Source: Chthoniobacteraceae bacterium (GTDB lineage Bacteria; Verrucomicrobiota; Verrucomicrobiia; Chthoniobacterales; Chthoniobacteraceae). Taken from it: 64,000 nucleotides of DNA. The notes beneath the pieces are model-generated. The model saw only the letters and a program-made list of their open reading frames with translations, ran no database searches and had not been told where the DNA came from. Both the position numbers and the translations under genes were made by a program. Numbering within the stretch: the first letter of the stretch is position 1; every line of letters starts with the position of its first letter. Positions 63,603 through 64,000 of the stretch are shown piece by piece. The stretch covers positions 1 to 64,000 of the forward strand of contig CANJNZ010000004.1 in assembly GCA_947476045.1 (NCBI GenBank), given 5' to 3'.

Positions 63603-64000
63603 CTATTGCGGATTTGGGATTGCGGATTGCGGATTGGAGGCTGTTTGCTGTGACACTTTTTCGGCTTTTCCGAGTTTTTGGAGATAGGCGATGAGCGCGA
63701 CGATTTCGCGTTCTGGTGGGACTTCTGCACCTGCGGTCTTTAGCTCTGCAGCGATTCCGGCGGCCTGCGTGTCACACGCTTGCTGTATCTCGACATCGGT
63801 CATCGGGCCGTAGGGCACTCCGATTTTGCGCTGCACGGCGATTTTGTTTGGGAGCGCGGCGGTATCGGTCTTGTCCGTGAAGAGCCACGGATAGTCCGGC
63901 ATTGTCGAACCGGGGCTGATTTGCCGGGGATCGCGCATGTGAAAATAGTGCCAGGAGTGCGGGTATTTGCCGCCTTCACGGGCGAGATCCGGGCCGATAC
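63603..64000 (-). CDS. ccoO: Cbb3 oxidase subunit CcoO, C-terminal part (5' end outside window)
   Basis: 132 codons read in from the right edge. IGPDLAREGGKY, HYFHMRDPRQISPGSTMPDYPWLF are the heme-proximal Met loop of CcoO (usual GPDLAR.G.KY and S.MP.YPWL), followed by LIAYLQKLG. The last ~14 residues (SNPQSAIPNPQ) come from a filler repeat. The upstream ccoN could be separate or fused, which this window cannot show. Start lies beyond the edge. Confidence 0.93.
   Translation of the reverse strand, partial: IGPDLAREGGKYPHSWHYFHMRDPRQISPGSTMPDYPWLFTDKTDTAALPNKIAVQRKIGVPYGPMTDVEIQQACDTQAAGIAAELKTAGAEVPPEREIVALIAYLQKLGKAEKVSQQTASNPQSAIPNPQ
63604..63638. repeat. Degenerate filler repeat coding the CcoO tail
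   Basis: Repeats of ATTGCGGATT / TGGGATTGCGGATTGCGG words, same style as other runs. On the minus strand it encodes NPQSAIPNPQ and the stop codon, and ends at the ccoQ-like start. Confidence 0.6.

Overview
The window reads like a chromosome segment of a GC-rich, Gram-negative member of the Verrucomicrobiota, probably a Chthoniobacter/Spartobacteria-type relative. The signs are a giant secreted lamin-tail/CotH/PA14 protein, an inverse-autotransporter barrel, NPCBM-like and squalene-cyclase-like secreted proteins, a cbb3 oxidase operon and short degenerate tandem-repeat filler between and inside genes. The taxonomic call is inference from gene style; there is no rRNA here. Genes are tightly packed, often with 4-bp ATGA overlaps. 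I found no tRNA, rRNA, CRISPR array or transposase, and no gene-free stretch exceeds 300 bp.

Layout: 1-5215 (minus) is a truncated giant surface protein. 5367-11555 holds UDP-glucuronate decarboxylase, a secreted esterase, and a two-gene operon of a GalU-like nucleotidyltransferase and a fused GHMP kinase/UDPGP-type pyrophosphorylase. 11749-24910 (minus) is one long operon-like block: circularly permuted ATP-grasp, alpha-E, PEP carboxylase, transglutaminase-DUF2126, ATP-grasp/alpha-E fusion, two more transglutaminases and a 50-residue membrane protein. 24974-30803 holds a Lys/Pro repeat protein, an FHA-receiver protein, DAHP synthase and two secreted proteins. 30851-34919 has a long inverted repeat, an ABC ATPase, two small unknown genes inserted behind trmD, trmD, a membrane protein and an AI-2E-family exporter. 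35036-37465 has a secreted protein and isocitrate dehydrogenase.

On the plus strand, 37579-45742 runs folP, cdaA, a 55-residue CdaR remnant overlapping cdaA, glmM, a zinc-ribbon gene between two inverted repeat copies, hppA (proton-pumping pyrophosphatase), an inverse-autotransporter barrel and a Gfo/Idh/MocA oxidoreductase. 45743-51759 (minus) holds a secreted protein with a zinc-ribbon partner, an FmdB-type protein, histidine decarboxylase with a tandem-ACT protein, a NIPSNAP protein and recF. 51954-54098 (plus) holds a secretin-like lipoprotein broken by an in-frame TAA, then hisS. 54105-58307 (minus) is purA-uppS-NtrC-type regulator-aminotransferase. 58426-64000 (minus) is the cbb3 oxidase and assembly cluster (ccoO end, ccoQ-like, monoheme ccoP, ccoG, a 41-residue membrane protein, TauE/SafE, ccoI), with ccoI also broken by an in-frame TAA.

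The most interesting points are the PEP carboxylase-containing ATP-grasp/alpha-E/transglutaminase block, the reversed-order kinase-pyrophosphorylase fusion, the overlapping mini-CdaR gene, the duplicated trmD 3' end flanking small orphan genes, the inverted repeat pair around a zinc-ribbon gene, and repeat filler that has become coding sequence.
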